The notes beneath the pieces were generated by a model. The model did no database searches, was not told the DNA's origin, and worked only from the letters and a program-made list of their open reading frames with translations. Both the position numbers and the translations under genes were made by a program. Positions 6,062 through 12,402 of a stretch of DNA of 12,402 bases are shown here, in pieces. The DNA is from Actinomycetes bacterium. GTDB lineage: Bacteria > Actinomycetota > Acidimicrobiia > Acidimicrobiales > UBA8190. The stretch is taken from NCBI GenBank assembly GCA_021798135.1, contig JAJZYI010000075.1:1-12402 (forward strand), given 5' to 3'. Every line of letters starts with the position of its first letter. The stretch's first letter is position 1.

Positions 6062-7234
6062 GTGGATCCTGTGCGGAATCCCTACTCACCCGGCGCCGGG
6101 CGCCGCCCGGCTGCCCTGGTGGGACGTGACGTCCAACTGGCCGAGTGGGACGTTGCCCTCCAGCGCGTCGAGGCAGGCCGGACGGCCCAACCGGCAGTCC
6201 TCTACGGCTTGCGCGGTGTCGGCAAGACCGTGCTGCTCTCGGAGTTCGCCCGCAAGGCGATCGACCGGAATTGGATCGTCACCCGGTTGGAGGCGCGCGC
6301 CGGCACGTCGCTGCGAGAGGCCATCGGCGATGCCCTCCACGGGCCGCTGGCAGACCTGGCACGGCCTTCCGCCGGCCAGCGGCTGCTGCGAGCCGTGAAG
6401 ACGATGGCGAGCTTTCGGGCGAGCGTGGACCCCGGCGGGGCGTGGAGCTTCGGCCTCGACCTCTCACAGGTCGGCGGTGGGGGCGCCGACACCGGGGTCC
6501 TCGAGGTGGACCTCACGAAGGTGCTCCACGATGTCGCCGCTGCCGCTGCCGAGGAGGGCAAGGGCCTGGCGGTCCTCGTCGACGAAGCCCAGGACGTGGC
6601 CGACGGCGAGCTGGCGGCGCTGTGCTCCACGGCCCACACCGCCAGCCAGGCCGGCTGGGCCCTGACCGTGGGGCTCGCCGGCCTTCCGAGCCTTCCGCGC
6701 ATCCTGGCCGAGGCGAAGTCCTACTCCGAGCGCCTCTTCAGCTTCCACACCATCGGCAACCTGGCCGCTCCGCTCGCCGCCGAGGCCCTCACCGCCCCCG
6801 CTGCCGCCGAATCCGTCGCATGGGAGGACGCCGCCGTCGAGCACGTCGTGTCCCAGGCCGCCGGCTACCCCTACTTCCTGCAGCAGTTCGGCCAGGACAG
6901 CTGGAACGACGCAGCCGGCCCGGACATCACCCTCACCGACGCCCGAGTCGGCGTCGCCAACGGCCGCGCCGCCCTCGACACCGGCTTCTTCCGGATCCGA
7001 TGGGACCGCGCCACCCCCGCCGAACAGCGATACCTGCGGGCCATGGCCGCGGACGGAGACGCCGGGAGCGGCTCAGGGGACGTCGCCAGCCGACTGGACC
7101 GCAAGATCACCAGCCTCGGGCCGACGCGCGCCAACCTCATCGCCAAAGGCCTCGTCTACGCCCCCGAGCACGGCGTCGTCGCCTTCACCGTCCCCGGCAT
7201 GGCCGACTTCATCCGCCGCCAACCCGACCGGTAG
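6062..7234 (+). CDS. AAA-type P-loop NTPase (390 aa), island-borne
   Basis: The protein opens with NPYSPGAG and LVGRD, as is common in actinobacterial stand-alone AAA/ORC-like NTPases. Walker A is GLRGVGKT (residues 49-56) and Walker B LAVLVDEAQD (169-178). LTVGLAGLPSL follows in the sensor-1 region, then SYSERLFSF and the family-typical GYPYFLQQFGQDSW. The C-terminal 80 residues look like a winged-helix domain (IAKGLVYAPEHGVVAF, then MADFIRR). Both nucleotide-binding motifs are intact, so ATPase activity is expected. The cellular role of these proteins is not established to my knowledge; DNA binding or signal-transducing NTPase activity are both possible. The GTG at 6062 is chosen for AGGTAG 5 nt upstream; GTG 6071 is the alternative. 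It is the last clear gene in the island. Confidence 0.88.
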   Translation: MDPVRNPYSPGAGRRPAALVGRDVQLAEWDVALQRVEAGRTAQPAVLYGLRGVGKTVLLSEFARKAIDRNWIVTRLEARAGTSLREAIGDALHGPLADLARPSAGQRLLRAVKTMASFRASVDPGGAWSFGLDLSQVGGGGADTGVLEVDLTKVLHDVAAAAAEEGKGLAVLVDEAQDVADGELAALCSTAHTASQAGWALTVGLAGLPSLPRILAEAKSYSERLFSFHTIGNLAAPLAAEALTAPAAAESVAWEDAAVEHVVSQAAGYPYFLQQFGQDSWNDAAGPDITLTDARVGVANGRAALDTGFFRIRWDRATPAEQRYLRAMAADGDAGSGSGDVASRLDRKITSLGPTRANLIAKGLVYAPEHGVVAFTVPGMADFIRRQPDR

Positions 7235-7511
7235 ATGGGAAGAGGCCGCCAGGTCACCCTCCGCCATCCCAGGTGCCTGGCCGCACGGGCAACCTGGGGA
7301 CCGAGGGTTGCGACTTGTGGGTCACGGCGGTTGCGACCTGGGGACCGAGGAGACCCGGCATCCCAACTCCCGTCCCAACAATTGCGTCACGGCCCGTCCC
7401 CGACCGTCGCACGCCGTCCGCTCCGGATCCCGGAACACCGCCCCGGACCAGCCACAATGCGCACGGACGCCACGTCCGGCGACGACGTGCGCCGGGTCGT
7501 CGCTCCCCTGC
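7235..7511. other. Non-coding distal end of the island
   Basis: I see no credible gene in the 277 bp between the NTPase stop codon and the orphan tRNA end. The open frames here have poor codon bias, and the longest run straight across the 38-bp repeat. The stretch holds an imperfect direct-repeat cluster (7284-7350) and a small inverted repeat, CCAGG-TG-CCTGG (7269-7280), which is too short for a confident terminator. Confidence 0.5.
7284..7350. repeat. Iteron-like imperfect direct repeats of about 22 bp (three units)
   Basis: ACCTGGGGACCGAGG occurs exactly at 7292-7306 and 7336-7350. GGTTGCGAC occurs exactly at 7306-7314 and 7329-7337. Together they make three abutting, imperfect units of about 22 bp, with the second and third matching at about 16 of 22 positions. 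Repeats like this near an att site may be recombinase arm-binding sites or NTPase-binding iterons; that role is inferred. Confidence 0.6.
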
Positions 7512-7549
7512 AATCGTCAGGTCGTGGGTTCGAGTCCCACCACCGGCTC
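7512..7549 (+). repeat. attR-like orphan copy of the 38-bp tRNA-Thr 3' end
   Basis: Exact 38-bp duplicate of 3601-3638 in the same orientation: it covers the base after the anticodon to just past the discriminator. No tRNA 5' half precedes it (no acceptor strand, D arm or anticodon), so it is a fragment rather than a second tRNA gene. Confidence 0.85.
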
Positions 7550-8045
7550 TCCGAAGTTCCAGCTCAGCAGGCATGCTCTCCGCCGTCCCACCTACCGGCT
7601 GTGTCGTTGCCCGACACAAGGCCCAGCCCGGCGGACGCGGGGTCGGCGGTGCGACGAAGCGTGCGGGATCGGGAGCCGAGTGCGTGGGACCTGCGCGTCT
7701 TCACCGGGCGTGATGAGCTCCCCGCGGCGTCGCCGGGCGCTGACTTGGTGTGATGTTCGCCTTCGCTACCGCTTTCGCGCACGAACGGGGCCGCCGCCGG
7801 GTCCGTGCGTGGCGTCCACTCGGCGCGTGCGCACGGAGTCGGGATCGCGCCGCACCGTGCGGGTGCCCACAGCATCCCTGCCAGCAGGCCAGCAGGCCAG
7901 CAGGCCAGCAGGCCAGCAGGCCAGCAGCGGGAGGCTCTGCCAGCAGGGGACAACTCTGCCAGCAACGGAAGGCTCTCCGGTCACCCCTGGCGCTGCCCAG
8001 CTCCCTTCGCGCGGCGAGCTCGGCCGCTGGACGGCAGCATGAAGG
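7550..8045. other. Gene-free region between the island and the DUF2252 gene
   Basis: No frame in these 496 bp has both a sensible protein composition and G/C-ending codons. If the island were excised, this would be the native DNA downstream of tRNA-Thr. The only structure I see is the 8-bp tandem repeat at 7881-7928 and related degenerate TGCCAGCA copies up to about 7965. Confidence 0.5.
7881..7928. repeat. 8-bp tandem repeat, CCAGCAGG, six copies
   Basis: CCAGCAGG is repeated without gaps from 7881; the sixth copy ends in C instead of G. Degenerate copies (TGCCAGCA) follow at about 7938 and 7957. The 8-bp period would shift a reading frame with each copy, which agrees with the region being non-coding. 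Confidence 0.88.
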
Positions 8046-9509
8046 TCAGATGCCCGTCGCGGCATCGAGACGCCCGCCGGCGATCGCCTCGGTGAGGGCC
8101 CGGTGGTCGCGCTCGTTCTGGTCGGCGTAGGCGCGGGCGAAGCGGGCCATGGCCCGGTCGAAGGCGTCGCTCGTGCCCAGGTAGGCGGCGACGGCGACCG
8201 GGTCCCCCGAGCGGGCGTGGGCCCGGGCAAGGATCCATGCGCACAGCTGCGCGTAGACGCCGAGCATGTCCGGGCGCATCGTCTCGATGTCCGCCGACAG
8301 CTTCCAGTCCCACAGCTGGCGCATGTAGAAGTCCCGGCTGACGCCGTCGGGCCCCTCGCTCCGGGTCCACCCGAGGAAGATGTCGCTGGCCGCCTGCATC
8401 AGCTCCTGGCCCTCCACCACGCGGCGACCGTGGTTGCGGACCGGGCTGGCGGCCAGGTGCGCCTGCAGCACCGAGGGCTCGGCCTGCTTCACCTGCAGGA
8501 ACAGGGGGTCCTGCGCGTCACGACCCAGCAGCAGCGCCACCCAGCAACGCGTCCCCACGCTCCCCACGCCGACCACCTTGCGCGCCAGGTCCACGAACCG
8601 GTACCTGTCGAAGAGGTGCTGCCGGGACCGGGGCAGAGCTCGTCGGTAGGCACGGATCGATGCCGTCACCGACTGGCGCAGGCGTGTCGCGTCGACGTCC
8701 GCCAGCACCTCGGTGACGGGCTGGAGCAGCGGGGGATCGCTGAGGAAGCTCACCTCCCCGCCGACGGACCGAGTGAGCTTGCCGAACGCCTTCAGGTGGT
8801 CCTTCGCCTGCGCCTTGGCCGTGGCCCGACGGAGGTTCGCCATGGCCGCCGGGTCGATCGACGGCCCCCAACGACGTTGGATCGTGTCGAGATCGAGGCG
8901 CGCGTACCAGATGTCGAGCACCCGCATGGCGGCGAACTCCCGCACGGCCCGGCGGTAGGTGCCAGCCGTCCCGAGGACGGCCGCCTGCCGTGACCGCTTG
9001 TCGAGCCCCCGGGCCCGCGCCGCGACCTCGATGCTCGCCACCAGCCGCTTGACGTCCCACTCGAACGGACCGGGGTGGGTCTCGTCGAAGTCGTTGACGT
9101 CGAACACCATGCGACGGCCCGGGTCGGCGAAGCCCCCGAAGTTGAGCAGGTGAGCGTCGCCGCACAGCTGCACGTTCAGGCCGGTCGACGGCTCGCCGGC
9201 GAGGTCGGCCGCCATCACGGCAGCAGCACCCCGGTAGAAGGCGAACGGTGAGGCTGCCATCCGGCCGTGGCGGATGGCGACGAGCTCCGGCACGCGGTCC
9301 CTCTCCTGGTCCGCCAGGATCCCCAGGGGGTCCCTTCGGCCGCCCGGCGGCTGCCAGTCGCCGTGACGGGACCGGGGGACGGCCCGGCGAGCAGCCCTTC
9401 CCCTCGTCGCTCGGTCCTCCGTCGACGCGATGGTGCCCCGAGCGGGCACCTCCGTCGGAACCCTTCGTGTCGGGGTCGCGGTCGTCGGGTTCACGGTCGT
9501 CGCGTCCAC
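8046..9509 (-). CDS. DUF2252 family protein (487 aa)
   Basis: The family is recognised from a series of conserved blocks: SPFAFYRG (residues 87-94), CGDAHLLNFG (116-125), VFDVNDFDET (135-144) and PGPFEWDVKRL (146-156), then QVKQAEPSV and a C-terminal region with WDWK. Length and order are normal for DUF2252, whose biochemical function I do not know to be established. The GDAH-x-x-N and NDFDE blocks resemble the catalytic loop and metal-binding motif of kinase-like phosphotransferases, so a kinase-type fold is a reasonable inference. The first 70 residues are Arg/Thr/Pro-rich and probably disordered. The GTG start at 9509 is well supported by AGGAGG six bases upstream. It has no close same-strand neighbour on its 5' side and appears to be a single-gene unit. 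Confidence 0.93.
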   Translation of the reverse strand: MDATTVNPTTATPTRRVPTEVPARGTIASTEDRATRGRAARRAVPRSRHGDWQPPGGRRDPLGILADQERDRVPELVAIRHGRMAASPFAFYRGAAAVMAADLAGEPSTGLNVQLCGDAHLLNFGGFADPGRRMVFDVNDFDETHPGPFEWDVKRLVASIEVAARARGLDKRSRQAAVLGTAGTYRRAVREFAAMRVLDIWYARLDLDTIQRRWGPSIDPAAMANLRRATAKAQAKDHLKAFGKLTRSVGGEVSFLSDPPLLQPVTEVLADVDATRLRQSVTASIRAYRRALPRSRQHLFDRYRFVDLARKVVGVGSVGTRCWVALLLGRDAQDPLFLQVKQAEPSVLQAHLAASPVRNHGRRVVEGQELMQAASDIFLGWTRSEGPDGVSRDFYMRQLWDWKLSADIETMRPDMLGVYAQLCAWILARAHARSGDPVAVAAYLGTSDAFDRAMARFARAYADQNERDHRALTEAIAGGRLDAATGI

Positions 9510-9515
9510 GCGGCA

Positions 9516-9521
9516 CCTCCT
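9516..9521 (-). promoter_or_regulatory. Consensus Shine-Dalgarno (AGGAGG) of the DUF2252 gene
   Basis: AGGAGG on the minus strand sits six bases before the GTG at 9509. It fixes the start among several possible GTG codons and is the best ribosome binding site in the window. Confidence 0.8.
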
Positions 9522-9936
9522 GGTTCGGTCGGTCCGCTCCGTGCGTCAGGTCGCCGGGCGGGCGACCACCGCCGCGGGCCTCAGGTCGGCCTCCTCAACG
9601 GGAGCGGTGCGGGCCCGCCCTGACGGCCATCGATCGACCACCGGTGGTCGTGCCGGTGCCTCGGGCAAGCCCGCCCTCCGGGCGGAGTCCTCGCGGGACA
9701 CCGCGTCCACCAGCATGCGGATGCGACGTGGCCGTGGCCAGGGACGAACGACCCGACCGCGTCGGGCCCGCGGTCGGAGCACCCCGGTCCGCCGACGGCA
9801 AACGGCGAGGTGGGCCACGCGAGGCGCCGCGTGGTGTGGGTCACCTTTGCGCACCACTCGTGGCGCCGCCGGGCATCGCCGCCGTGGCGCCATCCGACGG
9901 GAGCCGTTCGCCACTCCGCCGGTTCGACGCCGGCAA
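9522..9936. other. Gene-free upstream region of the DUF2252 gene
   Basis: Open frames exist on both strands, but none has recognisable motifs or a convincing protein composition. One minus-strand frame continues here from the broken gene at 9937-10533, ending at 9581, and becomes low-quality (His/Trp/Arg/Pro-rich) after about 9930. No clear promoter pair for the DUF2252 gene is visible. Confidence 0.4.
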
Positions 9937-10533
9937 TCACCTCACGGAGCTCGACGAACGGCTCCGGGCCGGTGCCGATCCCCGGCTGCGCCACTGGCTG
10001 CGTCCCCTCGCCTTCGACGGTGTCCGCAAACGCCATCCGGGTCTGCGCCATCTCGGCGAGCACAGCCGCCATCCTGGCTCGGCCCTTCGACGGTGCCCGC
10101 AAACGCCATCCGGGTCTGCGCGGCACCGTCGTCGAGCTGGGAACCTCGCGGGCAGCGGGCCTGCAGGGCAACGGCGCCTAGCTGCTCGGGCTCGTCCGGC
10201 GGCTTGCCGGACCCACCGGTCGATCTCGCTCCAAGGCGGGCGGCCGAAGAGCCGACCGAGCCTGGCGGTGAGCGACGGGCCCTCCACGTGCGAGAGATCG
10301 AGCTCCACGACGGGCGGACCGCTCGGTGCGGGCAGGGCCGCGGCCTCGCCGTCGGTGAGTGCGCACCGCACGACGGTGGTCGTGATCTCGCGGATCTGAT
10401 CGCGATCGACGGAGCGCAGCCCGTGTGGGGTCTCGACGGACGGGCCGTCGAAGAGGTCGAGATCGGGGACCTGGGGAACGTGGTGCCCCGTTCCGATCTC
10501 CGTGCCGGTCAGCCGGTTCGCCGCATCTGCCAC
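9937..10533 (-). pseudogene. Unrecognised small gene, apparently broken by a 73-bp duplication and a frameshift
   Basis: From a GTG at 10533, overlapping the sortase gene end by 25 nt, the frame reads like protein for about 110 residues: PDLDLFDGPSVE, then IREITTTVVRCALTDGE, VVELDLSHVEGP and PPWSEIDRWVRQ. After about 10200 the same frame turns into an Arg-rich stretch to a stop at 9937. Good coding character moves one base over (PDEPEQLGAVALQA, AQTRMAFAGTVEG). After the repeat it moves to a third frame (MAQTRMAFADTVEGEG, then PEPFVELREVIAGVE). The last shift comes exactly from a 73-bp duplication: without one copy, the second and third frames join. The start has no Shine-Dalgarno and may depend on coupling to the sortase gene. 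I do not recognise the family. It could also be a shorter intact gene ending in low-complexity sequence. Confidence 0.4.
10011..10121. repeat. 38-bp direct repeat with a 73-bp period
   Basis: Positions 10011-10048 and 10084-10121 are the same 38 bp with a single mismatch (T at 10023, C at 10096). On the minus strand both copies encode QTRMAFA-x-TVEG, but in different frames, because 73 is not a multiple of three. Such near-identity indicates a recent duplication. Confidence 0.88.
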
Positions 10534-11639
10534 GAGGTGACCACGAAGGTGCCGCGCTGCGCCTGCTCGTGGGCCTCGACCAGCCAGGTGCCGGGGGATG
10601 GCCCGCCGTCCAGGGCGAGCCCGACCGTCACGTTGGCCGCGACGAGCCGGTCGCCCGCCACCCACAGGCTCGTCGTGAGCGAGCGGCCGAAGCCGGCGAT
10701 GCGCGCGCCGACCAGCGCGGCGGCCTGGCCCAGGGCGACGCCCGGTGCCGACACCGACCAGGCCCCGGCGTCGCCGGCCTCGGCGGCTCGCAGCGCGGCG
10801 AAGTACAGGTCCTGGACCTGGGCCGCGTCGGCGAGCGGGGCGGGGCTCTGGGTCCAGGTGCGCGCTGGGGTGCCGATGACCGAGAGCGTGCCGAGCGGCG
10901 TGGGGTTGGCCGCCAGCGTGTCGACGCTGCGGACGGCGGCGGCTACGGCGATCGGCGGCGGCGGGCCGGTCGTGGGCACCTGGAGCGACCCCGGTGCGTC
11001 GCTGCTCCCGCCGGTCTGCGTCGCCAGCACCAGCAGGCGCGTGCCGGTGTACCACAGGGCGTCGAGCGGCCAGCACGTCACCAGGGCGAGCTGCCCAGGG
11101 CGGTTCGCCACCGGCGTGCCGGCCTTCACCACCCCGGCCGACGTCACCCGGTACGTGACGTCGGAGCAGGCGGCGCGGTACTCGACGATGGCGCCGGGTC
11201 GCAGGCTGCCGAGGCCGTGGAACCAGGTGACGTCGTGGGCGGCCAGCACGGCCGTGCCCGGCCCCCCCGGCCAGGCGCTGGTGGGCACGTGGCCGACCGC
11301 TACCGCCAGCTGGGCGTCGCCGTCGCCCTGGACGACCGGGGCGACCAGGCCGACGGCGGGGATGGCGAGGATCCCGGCGACGGAGGGAGGCGCGCAGCGG
11401 CCCGCGCCCGCCGGGGACGCCGGGTGGGCCGGCCTGCCAGCCTGGGTCAGCTCGGTGCGGGCCCGGTCCAGCAGGTCGCCGCCGACGACGTGGTCACGGA
11501 CGAAGAACCAGGCCAGGTGGCCGCCGATGGCGAGGCCGACGCCCAGCGCCAGCGCGCAGCAGGCGACGGCGGCCCGGTGCGGCCAGCGACGCCTGCGGGC
11601 CCTGGCGTGACGGGCGCGGCGGGCCGGCGACGACCTCAC
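10509..11639 (-). CDS. Membrane-anchored sortase with a C-terminal extension (about 376 aa)
   Basis: Sortases are surface transpeptidases that cleave a sorting signal and link the protein to the envelope. An Arg-rich head precedes one membrane helix (residues about 23-46), then a sortase core: AVGHVP with H117, LAAHDVTWFHGLGSL with the catalytic His135, LVTCWP with the catalytic Cys189, and TGTRLLVLA with Arg201. All three catalytic residues are present. A Pro-rich linker (222-229) leads to about 140 extra residues of unknown fold, longer than an ordinary sortase. The start GTG 11639 shares GTGA with the stop of the upstream gene, indicating translational coupling; GTG 11642 is in frame next to it. 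The open frame continues far upstream, but that part is a shadow of the neighbour. No LPxTG-type substrate is visible in the window. Confidence 0.88.
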   Translation of the reverse strand: MRSSPARRARHARARRRRWPHRAAVACCALALGVGLAIGGHLAWFFVRDHVVGGDLLDRARTELTQAGRPAHPASPAGAGRCAPPSVAGILAIPAVGLVAPVVQGDGDAQLAVAVGHVPTSAWPGGPGTAVLAAHDVTWFHGLGSLRPGAIVEYRAACSDVTYRVTSAGVVKAGTPVANRPGQLALVTCWPLDALWYTGTRLLVLATQTGGSSDAPGSLQVPTTGPPPPIAVAAAVRSVDTLAANPTPLGTLSVIGTPARTWTQSPAPLADAAQVQDLYFAALRAAEAGDAGAWSVSAPGVALGQAAALVGARIAGFGRSLTTSLWVAGDRLVAANVTVGLALDGGPSPGTWLVEAHEQAQRGTFVVTSWQMRRTG

Positions 11640-12402
11640 CACAGGACCGACACGACCTCCGAGTACCCGAACGGGTACCCCCGCGGGGAGACGGCCCAGG
11701 CCTGGAAGTAGATCGGCTGCCCCTGGGGGAAGTCGTCCCGGACCACGAAGGTGGCCTCGCCGTCCCGGTTGGTGAGGGCGCTCACCGGCGTCTGCCCGAC
11801 CTGGGCGCCGTTGATCTGCGCCTCGCTCGGGATGAGCGCCCCCTGGCCGTAGATGACCTGGCCGAGGTCGACCCGGACGTGGGCCCTGTGGACCGCCGAG
11901 CCCAGGGGCGAGCGCAGCTGCACCGTCAGCGTGGTGCTCGCGCCCTTGCGGAGGACGCGGTTGACGTCGCTCTGGTAGATCCAGGCCGAGTACGGGTCGG
12001 TGACGAAGTTGCGAGCGACGGACACCGTCTGCGGGCTGGCCGTCACCGCGTCCAGCTGGAAGGGGGTGGTGATGCCGGGCATCGACCCGACGTTGGGCGC
12101 GACGAGCACGTAGCGGGCGCGGCCGTGCGGGCCGATGGCGGCCGGTCCCGCCACCTGGTGCCAGAAGGGGGTCATCTGCCCGATCGAGTTCGTGGCGAAG
12201 TGCGGCGACAGCGGGGCGCCTCCCCGGTTGTGCACCTCCACGGCCAGCCGCCACACCCGCTCGAACTGCCCGTTCGTCGTCACCGAGGTGATCTGGAGGG
12301 TCAGCGGGGACGGCGTGGCCATGGCGTCGCCCAGGACGGCGGCTGCCGGCACGAAGGCGAGCGCTGCCAGGATCCACCGCGGGGGGCGCCCGCCGCGGGA
12401 CC
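11636..12402 (-). CDS. Secreted protein with an Ig-like C-terminal domain; 5' end beyond the window
   Basis: The frame is open to the right edge, so the gene starts outside. The first visible residues, PRWILAALAFVPAAAVLGDA, look like a signal peptide or the last membrane helix of a larger protein. After that come about 225 extracellular-looking residues rich in beta-strand patterns (LTLQITSVTTNGQFERVWRL, then VEVHNRGGAPLSPHF). They end in an Ig-like block, ALTNRDGEATFVVRDD and PIYFQAW, of the kind seen in bacterial Ig-like or carboxypeptidase-regulatory folds. A GTG at 12352 could be called as start but would cut the hydrophobic segment. The stop overlaps the sortase start by four bases, so the two are almost certainly one transcript, and the protein may be a partner or client of the sortase. 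No sorting motif is visible at its C-terminus, which ends in VVSVLW. Confidence 0.75.
   Translation of the reverse strand, partial: SRGGRPPRWILAALAFVPAAAVLGDAMATPSPLTLQITSVTTNGQFERVWRLAVEVHNRGGAPLSPHFATNSIGQMTPFWHQVAGPAAIGPHGRARYVLVAPNVGSMPGITTPFQLDAVTASPQTVSVARNFVTDPYSAWIYQSDVNRVLRKGASTTLTVQLRSPLGSAVHRAHVRVDLGQVIYGQGALIPSEAQINGAQVGQTPVSALTNRDGEATFVVRDDFPQGQPIYFQAWAVSPRGYPFGYSEVVSVLW

Larger units (their letters stand above)
3601..7549 (+). mobile_element. Putative two-gene genomic island integrated in tRNA-Thr, no integrase seen
   Basis: The segment has the classical layout of site-specific integration into a tRNA gene. The intact tRNA is at one end, and an orphan copy of its 3' half lies in direct orientation 3,911 bp away. 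Excision between the 38-bp repeats would leave one intact tRNA-Thr joined to the DNA at 7550. Between the repeats I find two convincing genes, a propeller lipoprotein (3797-5959) and an AAA-type NTPase (6062-7234), both on the plus strand. There is also an AT-rich intergenic stretch (about 6005-6060), unlike the surrounding DNA. No tyrosine or serine recombinase, excisionase, relaxase or transposase is recognisable in any frame. The element may be mobilised in trans, or be the remnant of a larger one. A simple segmental duplication of the tRNA end is the alternative explanation. Confidence 0.6.

Noticed and set aside
7512..7549. A second tRNA-Thr gene
   Set aside because: Only the 3' half is present. 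There is no 5' acceptor strand, D arm or anticodon upstream.
7254..7619. Minus-strand frame containing GGGTRTHDLTI across the orphan tRNA end
   Set aside because: It is the antisense translation of a tRNA 3' end, a well-known source of spurious predicted proteins. The frame has no other coding signal.
7235..7753. Plus-strand frame after the NTPase that might hide a small recombinase or excisionase
   Set aside because: It runs across the 38-bp repeat, has poor codon bias and shows none of the conserved R-H-R-Y residues of an integrase or a helix-turn-helix of an excisionase.
9430..11610. Very long plus-strand frame opposite the sortase and the broken gene
   Set aside because: High GC keeps it open. 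It has no recognisable domain, and the minus strand carries a clear sortase with catalytic residues.
11640..12377. The sortase being a 622-residue protein starting at 12377
   Set aside because: Residues encoded before about 11640 are Arg/Pro/Gly-rich shadow of the overlapping secreted-protein gene. The sortase membrane anchor begins just after the GTG at 11639.

Overview
The window is very GC-rich bacterial DNA. Almost every codon third position in the convincing genes is G or C, GTG starts are common, and a LAL-type LuxR regulator, a sortase and an actinobacterial-style AAA NTPase are present. This points to a high-GC actinobacterium (Actinomycetota). I cannot place it more closely; Acidimicrobiia or a relative is only a guess. 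Extreme GC produces many long overlapping open frames. The genes listed were chosen on motifs, frame-consistent G/C-ending codons and start context.

Layout, left to right. (1) Position 1-227, minus: the N-terminus of a membrane-anchored protein running off the left edge. (2) 360-3398, minus: a large LAL/LuxR-family ATPase regulator with an internal run of ten hexapeptide repeats (18-bp units). It has a strong TTGACA-N17-GACAAT promoter with a perfect 12-bp palindrome on the -10 box. (3) 3565-3637, plus: tRNA-Thr(TGT). (4) 3601-7549: a 3.9-kb segment bounded by exact 38-bp direct repeats of the tRNA 3' half, which is the layout of an element integrated in a tRNA gene. Inside are only two clear genes: a lipoprotein made of Cys-pair/Asp-box propeller repeats and an AAA-type NTPase. 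No integrase is visible. (5) 7550-8045: non-coding, with an 8-bp tandem repeat. (6) 8046-9509, minus: a DUF2252 protein with a very good ribosome binding site. (7) 9510-12402, minus: an overlapping gene cluster read from the right edge. It holds a secreted Ig-like protein (5' end outside the window), a sortase with a C-terminal extension, and a small reading frame that looks broken by a 73-bp duplication and a second frameshift.

The most interesting part is the tRNA-Thr island. Taken literally, it is a two-gene, integrase-free insertion. It restores the tRNA 3' half, seems to bring a new terminator hairpin for the tRNA, carries its own AT-rich promoter region before the NTPase, and has iteron-like repeats near the distal end. 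That fits a satellite mobilised in trans, or a remnant. A functional link between the surface propeller and the NTPase is only an inference from their being packaged together.
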